From assembly GCF_000696185.1 (NCBI RefSeq), contig NZ_KK853997.1, positions 6,128,002 through 6,192,001 of the forward strand: a stretch of DNA of 64,000 nt, in the 5' to 3' direction. The notes beneath the pieces are model-generated. The model made no database searches and was not told the DNA's origin. It saw nothing but the letters and a program-made list of their open reading frames with translations. Shown in pieces: positions 47,250 to 55,154 of this stretch. Every line of letters starts with the position of its first letter. Positions within the stretch are counted from its first letter, which is position 1. Both the position numbers and the translations under genes were made by a program. The DNA is from Kitasatospora cheerisanensis KCTC 2395. GTDB taxonomy: Bacteria; Actinomycetota; Actinomycetes; Streptomycetales; Streptomycetaceae.

Positions 47250-48221
47250 TTGACCGAGACCATCACGGGCCGGACGGTGAAGGCGCCGCCCCGAGCCACC
47301 TCGCTGTTCGTCAACGGCCTGTTCCCGCGCCGCCGCGCCCTGGTCGTCCTGCTGGGCCTGCTGGGCGGGCTGCTGCTCGCCTGGGCCTGGTCCTCGAAGC
47401 TGGCCGACGACGAGATCGGCTTCACCACCGCCAACCAACTGCTGGGCCACGACGCCAAGTCCACACCGCTGAGCGGCATCGCGGCCGGTGTGCTGTTCGC
47501 CTTCGTCTCCGGTCTGGCCGGCTCGTTCACCGCCTGCAACGTGGCGGTGTTCGGCGCGGTCGGCCCGCTGGTCGGGCAGATGAGCCTGACCCGTCGTCAG
47601 CGGCTGGCGCACGCGCTGCGCCCGCTGGGCTGGCTGACCGCCGGCATGCTGCCGGTGTCGGCCGGGTACGGGGTGCTGGTCGGCCTGTTCGGCACCCACA
47701 TGCCGCAGTTCTCGACCGCGTCCACGCACGGCACGCTGTCGCCGCGGATCCTGCAGGCGATGATCGTGTTCGGTGCGATCGGCCTGGTGATGCTGGTGAT
47801 CGGGCTGGCCGCGGCCGGCGTGCTGCCCGACCCGCTGGCGGGGGTGGCCCGCCGGTTCCCGAACGCCCCGCTGGTGCTGATCGGCGTGCTGGTCGGCGCG
47901 TTCCTGATCGGCCGCCCGTACCCGCTGTTCCGCAACCTGTTCCGGCACGCGGCGCAGGAGCACAACCCGCTGTACGGGGCGGTGGCGTTCTCGTTGCAGT
48001 CGATCGGCAACATCCTGGTGATGGCGGTGCTGTTCCTGGTGCTGTCCTTCGCGCTGGGCACGCCGGTGCAGCGCTGGCTGGCCACCAAGCCGGGCCGGGC
48101 GGCGACGCTGACCGCGACGGCGTTCCTGGTGGCGGGCGCGTTCACGGTCATCTACTGGGACGTCCGGATCCTCGGCAACCTGGGCTACCTGTGGTGGCCG
48201 AAGGCGCCCTGGAACGCGTAG
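47250..48221 (+). CDS. Polytopic membrane protein, distantly CcdA/DsbD-like
   Basis: 323 residues from TTG 47250, with GAGGAG 8 bp upstream; no ATG/GTG nearby fits better. It has about seven to eight transmembrane helices (ALVVLLGLLGGLLLAWAW, LSGIAAGVLFAFVSGLAG, LQAMIVFGAIGLVMLVIG, VAFSLQSIGNILVMAVLF). The segment GLAGSFTACNVAVFGAVGPL has a Cys after a helix bend, resembling the first CxxxxP-like motif of CcdA/DsbD electron-transfer proteins, but the proline and second Cys are missing. The function is therefore unassigned; it may be a transporter or redox membrane protein. It is divergent from unbL, so a link to the enediyne cluster is possible but only by position. Confidence 0.75.
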   Translation: MTETITGRTVKAPPRATSLFVNGLFPRRRALVVLLGLLGGLLLAWAWSSKLADDEIGFTTANQLLGHDAKSTPLSGIAAGVLFAFVSGLAGSFTACNVAVFGAVGPLVGQMSLTRRQRLAHALRPLGWLTAGMLPVSAGYGVLVGLFGTHMPQFSTASTHGTLSPRILQAMIVFGAIGLVMLVIGLAAAGVLPDPLAGVARRFPNAPLVLIGVLVGAFLIGRPYPLFRNLFRHAAQEHNPLYGAVAFSLQSIGNILVMAVLFLVLSFALGTPVQRWLATKPGRAATLTATAFLVAGAFTVIYWDVRILGNLGYLWWPKAPWNA

Positions 48222-48229
48222 TCCGCACC

Positions 48230-48266
48230 GGCGGCGGGTCCGGCCCCTCGGGGCGGGCCCGCCGCC
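48230..48266. terminator. Hairpin after the membrane protein gene
   Basis: GGCGGCGGG (48230-48238) pairs with CCCGCCGCC (48258-48266), with further partial pairing inside. It lies between convergent genes ending at 48221 and 48307. Confidence 0.6.
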
Positions 48267-48306
48267 GTGCTGTGCGGGCTCGGGCCGTCCGGCGCGCCGC
48301 GCGGGC

Positions 48307-48948
48307 TCAGACCGTCCGGCGCGCCGCGCGGGCGACCGACTCGCCGGCCCGGGCCGGGTCGTCGCCGGCGCCGAGGATCATGCCGCAGACCTGGGCCTCG
48401 AAGCAGACGTCCGCGGTGAGCGGCTCCACCAGGTAGCCGCCGAGGTCGAGGGTGACCAGGCCGTGCAGGGCGATCCAGAGCTGATGGGCCACCAGTTCCG
48501 GTTCGGAGGGCAGGAAGCGCTCGGCGGCGACGCACCGCTTGACCGCGCCGACCAGGGCGTCCAGGGTGTAGCGGCCGTGCTGCCGGTCGGCGTCGGTGAG
48601 CGAGAAGCCGCTGAGGCTGGAGCCGCCGAACATCACGTTGTAGAGGTGCCGGTGCTCGCGGGCGTTGGCCCGGTACGCCCAGCCGAGGGCGACCACGTCG
48701 GCGACCGGGTCGTCGGTCTCCTCGACGGCCTCCAGCCGCCGGTTGAGGAGCGTGAAGCCCTCGCGGACCACCGCCCGCACCAGGTCGTCCATGCCGCCGA
48801 AGTGGGTGTACACCGCCATGGTCGAGGTGCCCACGGTGGCGGCCAGCTTGCGGGTGGACAGCGCGGCCGGCCCTTCCTCGCTGAGCAGCTTCGCCGCGGC
48901 CTCGATCAACTGGGCGCTGAGATTCGGGTCGACCTTTCGTGGGCTCAC
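48307..48948 (-). CDS. TetR-family regulator
   Basis: 213 residues from GTG 48948. The helix-turn-helix is LIEAAAKLLSEEGPAALSTR, KLAATVGTSTMAVYTHFGGM. The C-terminal TetR ligand domain includes EHRHLYNVMFGGSSLSGFSL and LWIALHGLVTLDLGGYLVEP, as in the WHG-domain group. The start is only 4 bp from a perfect inverted repeat and has no ribosome site, so the mRNA is probably leaderless and autorepressed. It is divergent from the carotenoid oxygenase gene, its likely target. Confidence 0.9.
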   Translation of the reverse strand: MSPRKVDPNLSAQLIEAAAKLLSEEGPAALSTRKLAATVGTSTMAVYTHFGGMDDLVRAVVREGFTLLNRRLEAVEETDDPVADVVALGWAYRANAREHRHLYNVMFGGSSLSGFSLTDADRQHGRYTLDALVGAVKRCVAAERFLPSEPELVAHQLWIALHGLVTLDLGGYLVEPLTADVCFEAQVCGMILGAGDDPARAGESVARAARRTV

Positions 48949-48951
48949 TCT

Positions 48952-48964
48952 TGACAGTATGTCA
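48952..48964. promoter_or_regulatory. TetR operator between the regulator and carotenoid oxygenase
   Basis: TGACAGTATGTCA, a perfect 5-bp inverted repeat with 3-base spacer, in the 79-bp gap between the two divergent starts, immediately upstream of the TetR GTG and overlapping a TTGACA on the plus strand. Confidence 0.6.
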
Positions 48965-49027
48965 GTGGCCTGTGACCCTAATCAATGACGGCGTTATGTA
49001 ACAGTGCTATTGACGGAGGGGGCGGTC

Positions 49028-50413
49028 ATGCCCGGCACCACCGGCCACACCACCAGCAGCCACCCGCACAGCACCACCCACCTGCTCGGACCCGGCTACC
49101 GGCCGGCGCCCGCCGAGACCGCGCACACCGACCTCGCCGTCCGCGGCGCCCTGCCGCCCCAGCTGGACGGCACCTTCCTGCGGATCGGCCCCAACACCCG
49201 CGGCGAGCACGACCCCGCCGTGCAGCACGCCTTCGCCGGCGCCGGCATGGTCCACGGACTCCGCCTCGGCGGCGGCCGCGCCCACTGGTACCGCAACCGC
49301 TGGCTGCGCGACGACGCGCTCGCCGCCGAACTCGGCGAACTCCCCGTCCCCGGCCCGCGCAACGGCCTCGACGGCAACGTCAACGCCAACCTGGTCCGGC
49401 ACGCCGGCCGCACCCTGGCCGTCACCGACGGCGGCGCCTGGCCGCTCGTCCTCGACGCCGAACTGCGCACCGTCGCCCGCACCGACTTCGACGGCACCCT
49501 GCCGGCCGGCCTCTGCGCCCACCCGCTCACCGACCCGCTGACCGGCGAGCTGCACGCCGTCGCCGTCGACCCGGCCGGCGACCGCGCCGTCCTGCTCACC
49601 GTCGACACCGAGGGCCTGGTCCGCGAGGCGCTGCCGGTGCCGGTCAAGGGCCGCCCCTGGATGCACGCCTTCGCGCTCACCGAGCGGCACACCGTGCTGT
49701 TCGACCTGCCGGTCGCGCACGACCCCGCCGAGGCCCGGGCCGGCTCGCCCGTCCCCTACGCCTGGCAGCCCGACCGTGACGCCCGGGTCGGCATCGTCCG
49801 CCGCGACCGGCCGGGAGCCGCTCCGCTCTGGCTGGACGTCCCGCCCTGCTACGTCTTCCACCCCGTCAACGCCTTCGAGGACGCCGACGGCCGGATCACC
49901 GTCGACGTGATCCGCCACGAACGGGCCTTCGACCGCGACCGCCTGCACCCCAGCGAGTCCGCGCCCGCCCTGTGGCGCTGGACCCTCGACCCCCGCGAGG
50001 GCGCCGTCGTCGAACGCCGGCTCGACGACCGCGTCCAGGAGTTCCCGCGCATCGACGAACGGCGCACCGGCCTCCCGTACCGCTACGCCTTCACCGTCGA
50101 ACTCACCCCCGGTCGGGGCGCGGCGCTGTGCGGCCCCGCGCTGCTGCGGCACGACCTGGCCACCGGACGCACCGACCGGCACGCCTTCGGCGGCGGCCGG
50201 CAGGGCGGCGAGGCGGTGTTCGTCCCGCGCGACGCGCTGGCCCCCGAGGGCGACGGCTGGCTGCTCACCCTGGTCTACGACCCGGCCGCCGACCGCAGCG
50301 AACTGCTGGTGCTGGACACCGCCGACTTCACCGGGCCGCCGGTCGCGGCCGTGCCGCTGCCGGTGCGGGTGCCGCACGGGTTCCACGCCCAGTGGGTGCC
50401 GTCGCAGTGGTGA
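49028..50413 (+). CDS. Carotenoid oxygenase family protein (retinal pigment epithelium/CCD type)
   Basis: 461 residues from ATG 49028, with GGAGGGGG 8 bp upstream. The family start is PPQLDGTFLRIGPNTRGEHD and GAGMVHGLRL. The four iron-binding histidines of the seven-bladed propeller are seen in GLCAHPLTDP, WMHAFALTERH, CYVFHPVNAFED and the C-terminal PHGFHAQWVPSQW. It cleaves a carbon-carbon double bond of a carotenoid, stilbene or related polyene with oxygen; cytoplasmic or membrane-associated. A polyene substrate from the nearby enediyne PKS is conceivable but unsupported. Its 3' end overlaps the convergent TetR open frame by 86 bp. Confidence 0.93.
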   Translation: MPGTTGHTTSSHPHSTTHLLGPGYRPAPAETAHTDLAVRGALPPQLDGTFLRIGPNTRGEHDPAVQHAFAGAGMVHGLRLGGGRAHWYRNRWLRDDALAAELGELPVPGPRNGLDGNVNANLVRHAGRTLAVTDGGAWPLVLDAELRTVARTDFDGTLPAGLCAHPLTDPLTGELHAVAVDPAGDRAVLLTVDTEGLVREALPVPVKGRPWMHAFALTERHTVLFDLPVAHDPAEARAGSPVPYAWQPDRDARVGIVRRDRPGAAPLWLDVPPCYVFHPVNAFEDADGRITVDVIRHERAFDRDRLHPSESAPALWRWTLDPREGAVVERRLDDRVQEFPRIDERRTGLPYRYAFTVELTPGRGAALCGPALLRHDLATGRTDRHAFGGGRQGGEAVFVPRDALAPEGDGWLLTLVYDPAADRSELLVLDTADFTGPPVAAVPLPVRVPHGFHAQWVPSQW

Positions 50414-50939
50414 CCGCCCGGCCCGGGCGCGGCGGCCGGGGGGCGGTGGGCGGCGGGCCAGGGCGCAGCGCGGTGGTGGCGCCGACCAGCAGCACCCGGC
50501 CGAAGAACGCGGCCAGCGCCGGGTCCGGCAGGCCGGTCGCCGCCGCGACCGTCCGCCACAGCACCGCCCAGTGCCGGGCCGCCGCCGCGCGGATCACCGG
50601 GTCCGCGGCCGCCGCCGCGTGCAACTGCCACTGGAAGGCGAAGGGGCTGCCCGCGCCGACCATCCGCCGCCAGGCCCGCTCCCCGGCCCGCAGCGCGGCG
50701 ACGCCGTCCGCGTCCCCGGCCGCCGCCGTGAACGCCCGGGCGGCGTCTGCCGTGGCCAGCTCCGCGGCGGCCAGGAACACCGCCCGCTTGGAGTCGAACA
50801 GCCGGAACAGGTAGGGCTGCGAGACTCCCGCCAGGTCCGCGATCGCCGTCGTCGTGGTCGCGTGGAAGCCCTCCCTGGCGAACACCTCGACCGCCACCCG
50901 CACCACCGCTTCCCGCCGCTGAACCGCTGTCATGCGCAC
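50328..50939 (-). CDS. TetR-family regulator (3' end overlaps the carotenoid oxygenase gene)
   Basis: 203 residues from GTG 50939, GGAGG 9 bp upstream (ATG 50933 is an alternative). The helix-turn-helix is VVRVAVEVFAREGFHATTTT, AIADLAGVSQPYLFRLFDSK; the ligand domain includes FAFQWQLHAAAAADP and LAAFFGRVLLVGATTAL. After ATTALRP the sequence becomes Pro/Arg-rich (PGPPPTAPRPPRPGRAV) and runs into the opposite gene, so the true C-terminus is probably shorter and the tail may reflect a lost stop or an indel. It is divergent from the FAD/NAD(P)-binding gene, a likely target. Confidence 0.8.
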   Translation of the reverse strand: MRMTAVQRREAVVRVAVEVFAREGFHATTTTAIADLAGVSQPYLFRLFDSKRAVFLAAAELATADAARAFTAAAGDADGVAALRAGERAWRRMVGAGSPFAFQWQLHAAAAADPVIRAAAARHWAVLWRTVAAATGLPDPALAAFFGRVLLVGATTALRPGPPPTAPRPPRPGRAVTTATAPTGRGTRAAPAPAAARPRPAAR

Positions 50940-51125
50940 CGGCACCCACCTCCAGGGCCGAGTGTCGCCCGCCGTCCGACGGCCCGGCTTCTTCCAGACT
51001 GCCGGGCCGCGCCCGCGCGCCGCGGCCCCGGGCAAGCAGGGAGAAGTCCGCGCCGGACTCCCGGCGCTACCGTGCGAGGAAATCGACCGCAGCGACTCCG
51101 GCCGACGACCGGCCCCGCCCGGAAC

Positions 51126-51163
51126 CGTCTGAGCGCCGCGTCCGCCGACGCGGCGCTCAGACG
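51126..51163. terminator. 17-bp hairpin in a divergent intergenic region
   Basis: 51126-51142 pairs perfectly with 51147-51163 around CGCC, followed by GCTTTCC. It is terminator-like but lies between two divergent genes (starts at 50939 and 51266), where no transcript should end; see findings. The 326-bp gap 50940-51265 also holds a perfect CCTGATCAGG palindrome at 51219-51228, close to the FAD gene start. Confidence 0.6.
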
Positions 51164-51265
51164 CTTTCCGGGCGTCCGCGCGACACGCCAACTAACCTGA
51201 TGGGCACCCGTCCTGACGCCTGATCAGGTCAGCTTCCCGCCGCCCCGCCACCGAGAGGCTCCCGC

Positions 51266-53128
51266 ATGACCCGCACCGGAACCCGCCCCAGGATCGTCGT
51301 GGTGGGCGCAGGCCTGGCCGGCACCGCCACCGCCATCCGCATGCTCCGCTTCGCCCGCCGCCCGGTCGAGGTCGTGCTGCTGGAGCGCCGCCCCGACTAC
51401 CGCTCCGCCGGGGTCGCCTACCACCGGCACGGCAACCCCTGGGACCACGTGTTCAACATCCAGGCCGGGCGGATGTCGGTGTTCCGCGAGGACGTCCTCG
51501 ACTTCGTGCACTGGGCCAACCGGGAGGCCGACCGCGGCGGCTGGCCCGCGCACTGGGCCGACCACGAGTTCACCGAGCCCGGCCCGGCGCCCCGCCGGAT
51601 CTTCCAGGACTACCTGGAGCAGCGGCTCGCCGAAGCCGCCCGCGAGGCCGCCCCCGGCGTGCACCTCACCGAGGCCGACGGCGAGGCCGTCGACCTCGAA
51701 CCCACCGCGGAAGGCGTGAAGGTGACGGTACGTCAGAACGACGGCGGGGAACAGGTGCTGTCCGCCGCGCACGTGGTTCTGGCCACCGGGCTGGAGCTGA
51801 AGGACCTGCCGTTCGCCGCCGACGTGCTGGAGCACCCGCGCTTCGTCCGCCACCCCTACTCGGCCGAGGGCGTGCGCAGGCTGGAGGCGCTGCCGCCGGA
51901 CGCCGAGGTGGTGATCGTCGGCTCGGTGCTCAGCGCCTACGACTCGGCCGGCCTGCTGCTGCGCCGCGGCCATACCGGCACGATCCGGCTGGTCTCCCGC
52001 ACCGGCACGATGTTCCGCTCCTACCCGGGCGCCCACGAGCACGGCGTCGTGGAACTCGGCTGCCCCCGGCGGCTGCTGGAGCCCTACCGGAACCGGGAGG
52101 AGTTCCTGCGCCGGATCCGCGGCGAGTGGGCCGAGGCCTGCGGGACCGTCGCCCGCGAGTATCCGGACATCGCGCCCGAGGTGGTCGCCGAACGGGTCGC
52201 CAAGGCCTGGGAGCCGCACCTGCCGGCCGCCGTCGAACGCATCCCGTCACCCGAACTGCGTGGCCTGCTCGACGAGTTCGGCACCACCATCGCCGCGCTC
52301 CGGGTCGGCGCGGTGCCCTACACCATCGAGGTCATCGAGCGGGCGATGGACCCGGGCCCGGTCCGGCTGCTGGTCGGCGGCGTCCAGGCGATCACCCCCG
52401 TGGAGTCCGGCCGGCTGGAGGTCACCGTCGCCACCGCCGACGAGAAGCAGACCGTCCGGGCGGACCTGGTGGTCTCCAACTTCGGCCGGGAGACCGACTA
52501 CCGGCGGGTCGAGGAACCGCTCTGGCGCAACCTGCTGCGCCGCGGCCTCGCCACCCCGCACGAGCGCACCGGCCGCGGCCTCGACGTCGACCACCGCGGC
52601 GTGCTGCTCACCCCGTCCGGGGCGCCCGCCGGCCCGCTCACCGCCGTCGGCCCGCTCCGCGAGGGCGACGAGATCGTCCGCAACGGCCGCACCGGGGCGT
52701 TCGCCTTCAACCTGGCCGCCATCAAGAACCACTCGATCGCGGTCGCCGCCCACGTCATCGAGCAACTGGAGTTCTCCGACCGGGAGTTCGGGCCGGACGG
52801 CGGTTCCGGGGCCGATCACGAGTTGGCCGAATACCGCGCCTCCGACGGCACGTTCGAGGAAGCAGCCGACCCCGCCTTCGACCACGCTGTGAGTCTGGAG
52901 GTGAGGAGGATGGCGACCCGGGCCCGCTCCCAGCGGGAGCAGCTCGACGCCCACCTGGACGCCCTGCTCGGCCCCCTCACCACCCCGGACGACACCGGAC
53001 GCCGCCGACTGCGCGCGGCGGTCACCCGGTCCGCCGTCCGGCGACTCACCGACGTCTCCATGACGCCGCGCCAACTGCGCCGTCACCTGGGGATCGCGGA
53101 CACCGGGGACACCGACGAGGAGGACTGA
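51266..53128 (+). CDS. FAD/NAD(P)-binding protein (two-Rossmann monooxygenase-like)
   Basis: 620 residues from ATG 51266, GAGAGG 7 bp upstream. The N-terminal FAD site is RIVVVGAGLAGTATAIRML, then VLLERRPDYRSAGVAYH; a second nucleotide site, EVVIVGSVLSAYDSAGLLLR, has lost the classic GxGxxG. Family segments DHVFNIQAGRMSVFREDVLD and ARRHPY-like FVRHPYSAEGVRRLEAL match the FAD-NAD(P)-binding (PF13454-like) group, whose chemistry is largely unknown. A C-terminal extension of ~110 residues (ATRARSQREQLDAHLDALLG) is helical. It forms an operon with the PEP-utiliser gene, which starts one base after its stop (TGAATG). Confidence 0.88.
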   Translation: MTRTGTRPRIVVVGAGLAGTATAIRMLRFARRPVEVVLLERRPDYRSAGVAYHRHGNPWDHVFNIQAGRMSVFREDVLDFVHWANREADRGGWPAHWADHEFTEPGPAPRRIFQDYLEQRLAEAAREAAPGVHLTEADGEAVDLEPTAEGVKVTVRQNDGGEQVLSAAHVVLATGLELKDLPFAADVLEHPRFVRHPYSAEGVRRLEALPPDAEVVIVGSVLSAYDSAGLLLRRGHTGTIRLVSRTGTMFRSYPGAHEHGVVELGCPRRLLEPYRNREEFLRRIRGEWAEACGTVAREYPDIAPEVVAERVAKAWEPHLPAAVERIPSPELRGLLDEFGTTIAALRVGAVPYTIEVIERAMDPGPVRLLVGGVQAITPVESGRLEVTVATADEKQTVRADLVVSNFGRETDYRRVEEPLWRNLLRRGLATPHERTGRGLDVDHRGVLLTPSGAPAGPLTAVGPLREGDEIVRNGRTGAFAFNLAAIKNHSIAVAAHVIEQLEFSDREFGPDGGSGADHELAEYRASDGTFEEAADPAFDHAVSLEVRRMATRARSQREQLDAHLDALLGPLTTPDDTGRRRLRAAVTRSAVRRLTDVSMTPRQLRRHLGIADTGDTDEED

Positions 53129-54355
53129 ATGGACGGGCGACGGATCCAGGGCTTCATGCTCACCGGTGGCACCCGAGCCACCCTGCGCGGCACCTGCAAC
53201 CGCACCGGGCACCCGCAGGAGGGATCCATCCTGATCGCCCCGCACCTGGAAGCGGGCCTGTACGACGCCATCGTCACCGCCGGCGCCGTGGTCTGCGGCG
53301 GCGGCGGGCAGACCGGCCACATGCAGTCGCTCTGCCGCGGCCGCGGCATCCCCGTGCTCCGGGTCGACGAAGCCGACCTCGCCGACCTGGTCGGCGAGGT
53401 CACCCTCGACCTGGAGAACGGGTCGATCCTGCTCCACCCCGACCCGGAACCCGCCCCCGCGCCGCGCACCGACCCCACCGCCGAGGACCTCGGCGCGGCC
53501 TGCGCCGTCATCGCCGACTTCCAGGACATCCGGACCGTCAACTCCTGCGGCCCGAACGCGAAGCGCGTCGAGTCCTTCTTCATCCGCGAGGAGTTCCTCT
53601 GCCTCGCCGCCGGCCTCAGCCCCTTCGACGCCCTCGACGGCGGCCCCGCCGAGATCGCCCGCTACGGGCGGGCCATCGCCGAACGCCTCTGCTCCTTCGT
53701 CGAGGAACTCCTGCCCGACCAGCGGATCGTGCTGCGCCTGCTCGACCTGCGCTCCGACCACGCCGCCAGCGTCACCGAGCAGTCCGCCGTCGCCGTCGAG
53801 CCCAACCCCGAACTGGGCCTGCACGGTGCCCGCTGGCTGCTCGGCTCCGCCCCCTACCGGGACGCGCTGCGCACCGTCCTCGACACGCTGCACGCCCGGC
53901 TCGGCGACCGGGCCCGGCGCGTCCACCTGTCCGTGCCGTTCCTCAACGACGCCGACGAGTACGCGCAGCTGCGCGCGCACCTCGAACTGCCGCCCACCGT
54001 CTCGCTGTCCGCCTTCATCGAGACCCCGGCCGCGGTGCACGCCACCCCGCAGATCTGCGCCGCCGGAGCCAGCGAACTCTTCGTCGGGGTCAAGGACCTG
54101 GTGCAGTTCTACCTGGCCGCCGACCGCGGCAACCACCTGGTCGCCGACTCCTACCAGACCCGGCACCCCGCCGTCCTGGACGGCGTCCGCCGGGTGGTCG
54201 AGGCGGCCCGCGCCGCCGGCACCCCGGTCCGGGTGTTCTCGCTCGGCACCGACCTCACCCACTACCTCGCCCAACTGCCCACCCCCGACGGCTACATGAT
54301 GTGCACCGCCGAACTCACCGAGGTGCTCCGTCCGCAGGCCGTGCCGGTCGGGTGA
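53129..54355 (+). CDS. Stand-alone PEP-utilising enzyme-like protein (mobile domain plus TIM barrel)
   Basis: 408 residues from ATG 53129 with GAGGAGG just upstream. The first ~90 residues are a PEP-utiliser mobile domain: GAVVCGGGGQTGHMQSLCRG, then RGIPVLRV, with the phospho-accepting His64 in TGH. The C-terminal TIM barrel has LRLLDLRSDH, a substrate motif PNPELGLHGARWLL, SVPFLNDADEY and AFIETPAAVHATPQIC, ending in SELFVGVKDLVQFYLAADRG (TNDL of EI/PPDK is here VKDL). The usual catalytic CGE cysteine is not visible near the C-terminus, and there is no ATP-grasp domain. Possibly a phosphotransfer or enolpyruvyl-handling protein with altered chemistry. Confidence 0.85.
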   Translation: MDGRRIQGFMLTGGTRATLRGTCNRTGHPQEGSILIAPHLEAGLYDAIVTAGAVVCGGGGQTGHMQSLCRGRGIPVLRVDEADLADLVGEVTLDLENGSILLHPDPEPAPAPRTDPTAEDLGAACAVIADFQDIRTVNSCGPNAKRVESFFIREEFLCLAAGLSPFDALDGGPAEIARYGRAIAERLCSFVEELLPDQRIVLRLLDLRSDHAASVTEQSAVAVEPNPELGLHGARWLLGSAPYRDALRTVLDTLHARLGDRARRVHLSVPFLNDADEYAQLRAHLELPPTVSLSAFIETPAAVHATPQICAAGASELFVGVKDLVQFYLAADRGNHLVADSYQTRHPAVLDGVRRVVEAARAAGTPVRVFSLGTDLTHYLAQLPTPDGYMMCTAELTEVLRPQAVPVG

Positions 54356-54406
54356 ACCCGGTCGGGCGAACCCGTCCGGGAGGGGCCAAGTGCGCTCGGG
54401 GAGACC

Positions 54407-54436
54407 AGATGTGACGGGGTGTCAATCCGCACATCT
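54407..54436. promoter_or_regulatory. Inverted repeat before the histidine-rich membrane protein gene
   Basis: AGATGTG (54407-54413) and CACATCT (54430-54436), a 7-bp dyad with 16-base spacer in the 208-bp gap after the PEP-utiliser gene. Possible operator or stem; no gene is seen in the gap. Confidence 0.35.
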
Positions 54437-54563
54437 GCGGAGAATCTGAGCACTCTGGAAGAAGCGGGCCCCGGTGCGCGGACACCAATCTGGGGCACGC
54501 GCCGCCACCCCGCGTGCCACGAGAGCTCCCGCCCTCCTCCGTCCGCTAGGAGAAACCAGACTG

Positions 54564-55154
54564 ATGACGACGCACACCGCACCGCCGAGAACCGACTCGC
54601 CGGGACCGATCGGCCGCCTCAACATCGGATCGCACCGCGCCGCCCTGAACATCTTCATGATCGTGGTGCTCGCCCACTGGGCCGAGCACCTCGTGCAGGC
54701 CTACCAGATCTGGGGCCTCGGCTGGTCGGTCCCGAAGTCCAAGGGCCTGCTCGGCCTCCAGTTCCCGTGGCTGGTCACCTCCGAGTGGATGCACTACGGC
54801 TACGCCCTGATCATGATCATCGGCCTGTTCCTGCTCCGCCCCGGATTCGTCGGCCGCGGCCGCACCTGGTGGACGGTGGCGCTGGCCATCCAGTTCTGGC
54901 ACCACATCGAGCACCTGCTCCTGCTGCTCCAGGCGCAGACCGGGCACTTCCTGTTCGGCAAGGCCGTGCCCACCTCGGTGCTGCAACTGGTCTTCCCCCG
55001 GGTCGAACTGCACCTGTTCTACAACACCGTGGTGTTCATCCCGATGGTGATCGGCATGTACTACCACCTGCGGCCCAGCCGCGAGGAACTGGCCGGGATG
55101 ACCTGCAGTTGCCGGCACGCGGTGCACCGCCACGAGGCCGCGGCGGCGGTGTGA
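54564..55154 (+). CDS. Histidine-rich four-helix membrane protein of unknown function
   Basis: 196 residues from ATG 54564; AGGAG is 12 bp upstream. About four transmembrane helices are visible. Histidines cluster at helix ends or inside: VLAHWAEHLVQAYQIW, WMHYGYALIMIIGLF, FWHHIEHLLLLLQAQTG and VELHLFYNTVVFIPM, which could bind heme or copper. The C-terminus is cytoplasmic and Cys/His-rich (MTCSCRHAVHRHE). I do not recognise the family. Its stop overlaps the GTG start of a CopC-like gene by 4 bp, so the two proteins probably act together at the membrane, perhaps in copper handling. Confidence 0.75.
   Translation: MTTHTAPPRTDSPGPIGRLNIGSHRAALNIFMIVVLAHWAEHLVQAYQIWGLGWSVPKSKGLLGLQFPWLVTSEWMHYGYALIMIIGLFLLRPGFVGRGRTWWTVALAIQFWHHIEHLLLLLQAQTGHFLFGKAVPTSVLQLVFPRVELHLFYNTVVFIPMVIGMYYHLRPSREELAGMTCSCRHAVHRHEAAAAV

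Noticed and set aside
50932..51132. A 66-residue plus-strand frame between the TetR and FAD genes
   Set aside because: No ribosome site or similarity; starts inside the TetR promoter region. Kept only as possible context for the hairpin at 51126.
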